Positions 56,084 to 56,169 of a stretch of DNA of 56,169 nt are shown one piece after another; position 1 is the first letter of the stretch; every line of letters starts with the position of its first letter. A model generated the notes under the pieces. That model was not told the origin of the DNA, did not search any database, and saw nothing but the letters and a program-made list of their open reading frames with translations. Source of the DNA: CAYRVX01 sp964642165 (GTDB lineage Bacteria; Planctomycetota; Phycisphaerae; SM23-33). The translations under genes and the position numbers were made by a program. Location: assembly GCA_964642165.1 (NCBI GenBank), contig CAZXOC010000008.1:1-56169 (forward strand), read 5' to 3'.

Positions 56084-56169
56084 TCATTCTCTCGTGAACA
56101 GCAGGACCTCGTCCGGCCGCGTCCTGACTGTCACGACATCAGCCGCATCCGGTTTGAGTGACTCCGGGC
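56084..56169 (-). CDS. C-terminal end of a protein truncated by the window edge
   Basis: On the minus strand the frame entering from the right end reads PESLKPDAADVVTVRTRPDE and ends with a stop at 56086-56084. It is an open, non-repetitive frame of 27 residues. The rest of the gene lies beyond the window. It may also be chance. Confidence 0.4.
   Translation of the reverse strand, partial: PESLKPDAADVVTVRTRPDEVLLFTRE

Noticed and set aside
55737..56087. Minus-strand frame starting MMCPSCEARL
   Set aside because: Only the first few residues look like a zinc ribbon; the remainder is Ala/Gly/Arg-rich and lies opposite the LexA-like gene.

Overview
The window is GC-rich bacterial DNA, most likely from an uncultured member of the Planctomycetota, possibly Phycisphaerae-like. 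The clues are an N-terminal LEPR-x-LL surface-protein motif (1-3244), a PEP-CTERM protein (43855-45513), large secreted beta-propellers, a DUF1559-like pseudopilin, a Tat-exported BNR-type protein, and tandem pilins. Two runs of exactly 100 N (17100-17199 and 54726-54825) are scaffold gaps, so this is probably a metagenome assembly. The taxonomic call is inference from gene content.

The main theme is selenium. At 18243-25560 there is a complete selenocysteine (Sec) machinery: selA, selB, a selD fused to extra redox domains, and a tRNA-Sec gene with anticodon UCA. Three secreted proteins in the window appear to use it through in-frame UGA codons. One (24700-25560) is an iodothyronine-deiodinase-like protein with UGA at the family's catalytic Sec position, followed by an 11-bp SECIS-like hairpin with an AGGUCCC loop. 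The other two (3553-5151 and 5342-6703) are neighbouring proteins that share YG-UGA-GG(G)xC...RVP around the UGA. Each has a perfect short hairpin at a bacterial SECIS distance. I do not recognise their family, and they are the best candidate here for an undescribed system.

Layout: 1-3244, a partial caspase-like surface protein. 3553-6703, the two candidate selenoproteins. 6704-7595, a leader with three consecutive hairpins ending in an intrinsic terminator. 7596-13750, an outer-membrane porin, a NitT/TauT-type ABC importer (binding protein, permease, ATPase), a SAM methyltransferase and a second outer-membrane protein. 13938-18206, three HgdB-family (2-hydroxyacyl-CoA dehydratase / double-cubane cluster) proteins and their ATP-dependent activator, with overlapping genes. 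18278-25560, the Sec genes. 25772-29246, a hybrid histidine kinase and an HD-GYP response regulator on the minus strand. 29621-40015, a type IV pilus / type II secretion-like locus with four near-identical pilins, a broken fifth pilin, assembly proteins, two PilZ genes (one fused to a pilin) and three minor pseudopilins. 40046-56169, mostly secreted or envelope proteins: a degenerate alpha/beta hydrolase, a metallo-beta-lactamase-fold enzyme, an AGE-type epimerase, beta-propellers, a metallophosphoesterase and a heparinase-like/methyltransferase fusion, followed by two small regulators.

How the parts may connect: the HD-GYP regulator (a predicted c-di-GMP phosphodiesterase) and the PilZ proteins suggest c-di-GMP control of the pilus locus. 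The importer, methyltransferase and HgdB-type reductase block lies immediately upstream of the Sec operon on the same strand. It may handle an unusual small organic or chalcogen-containing substrate, but the sequence does not identify it.
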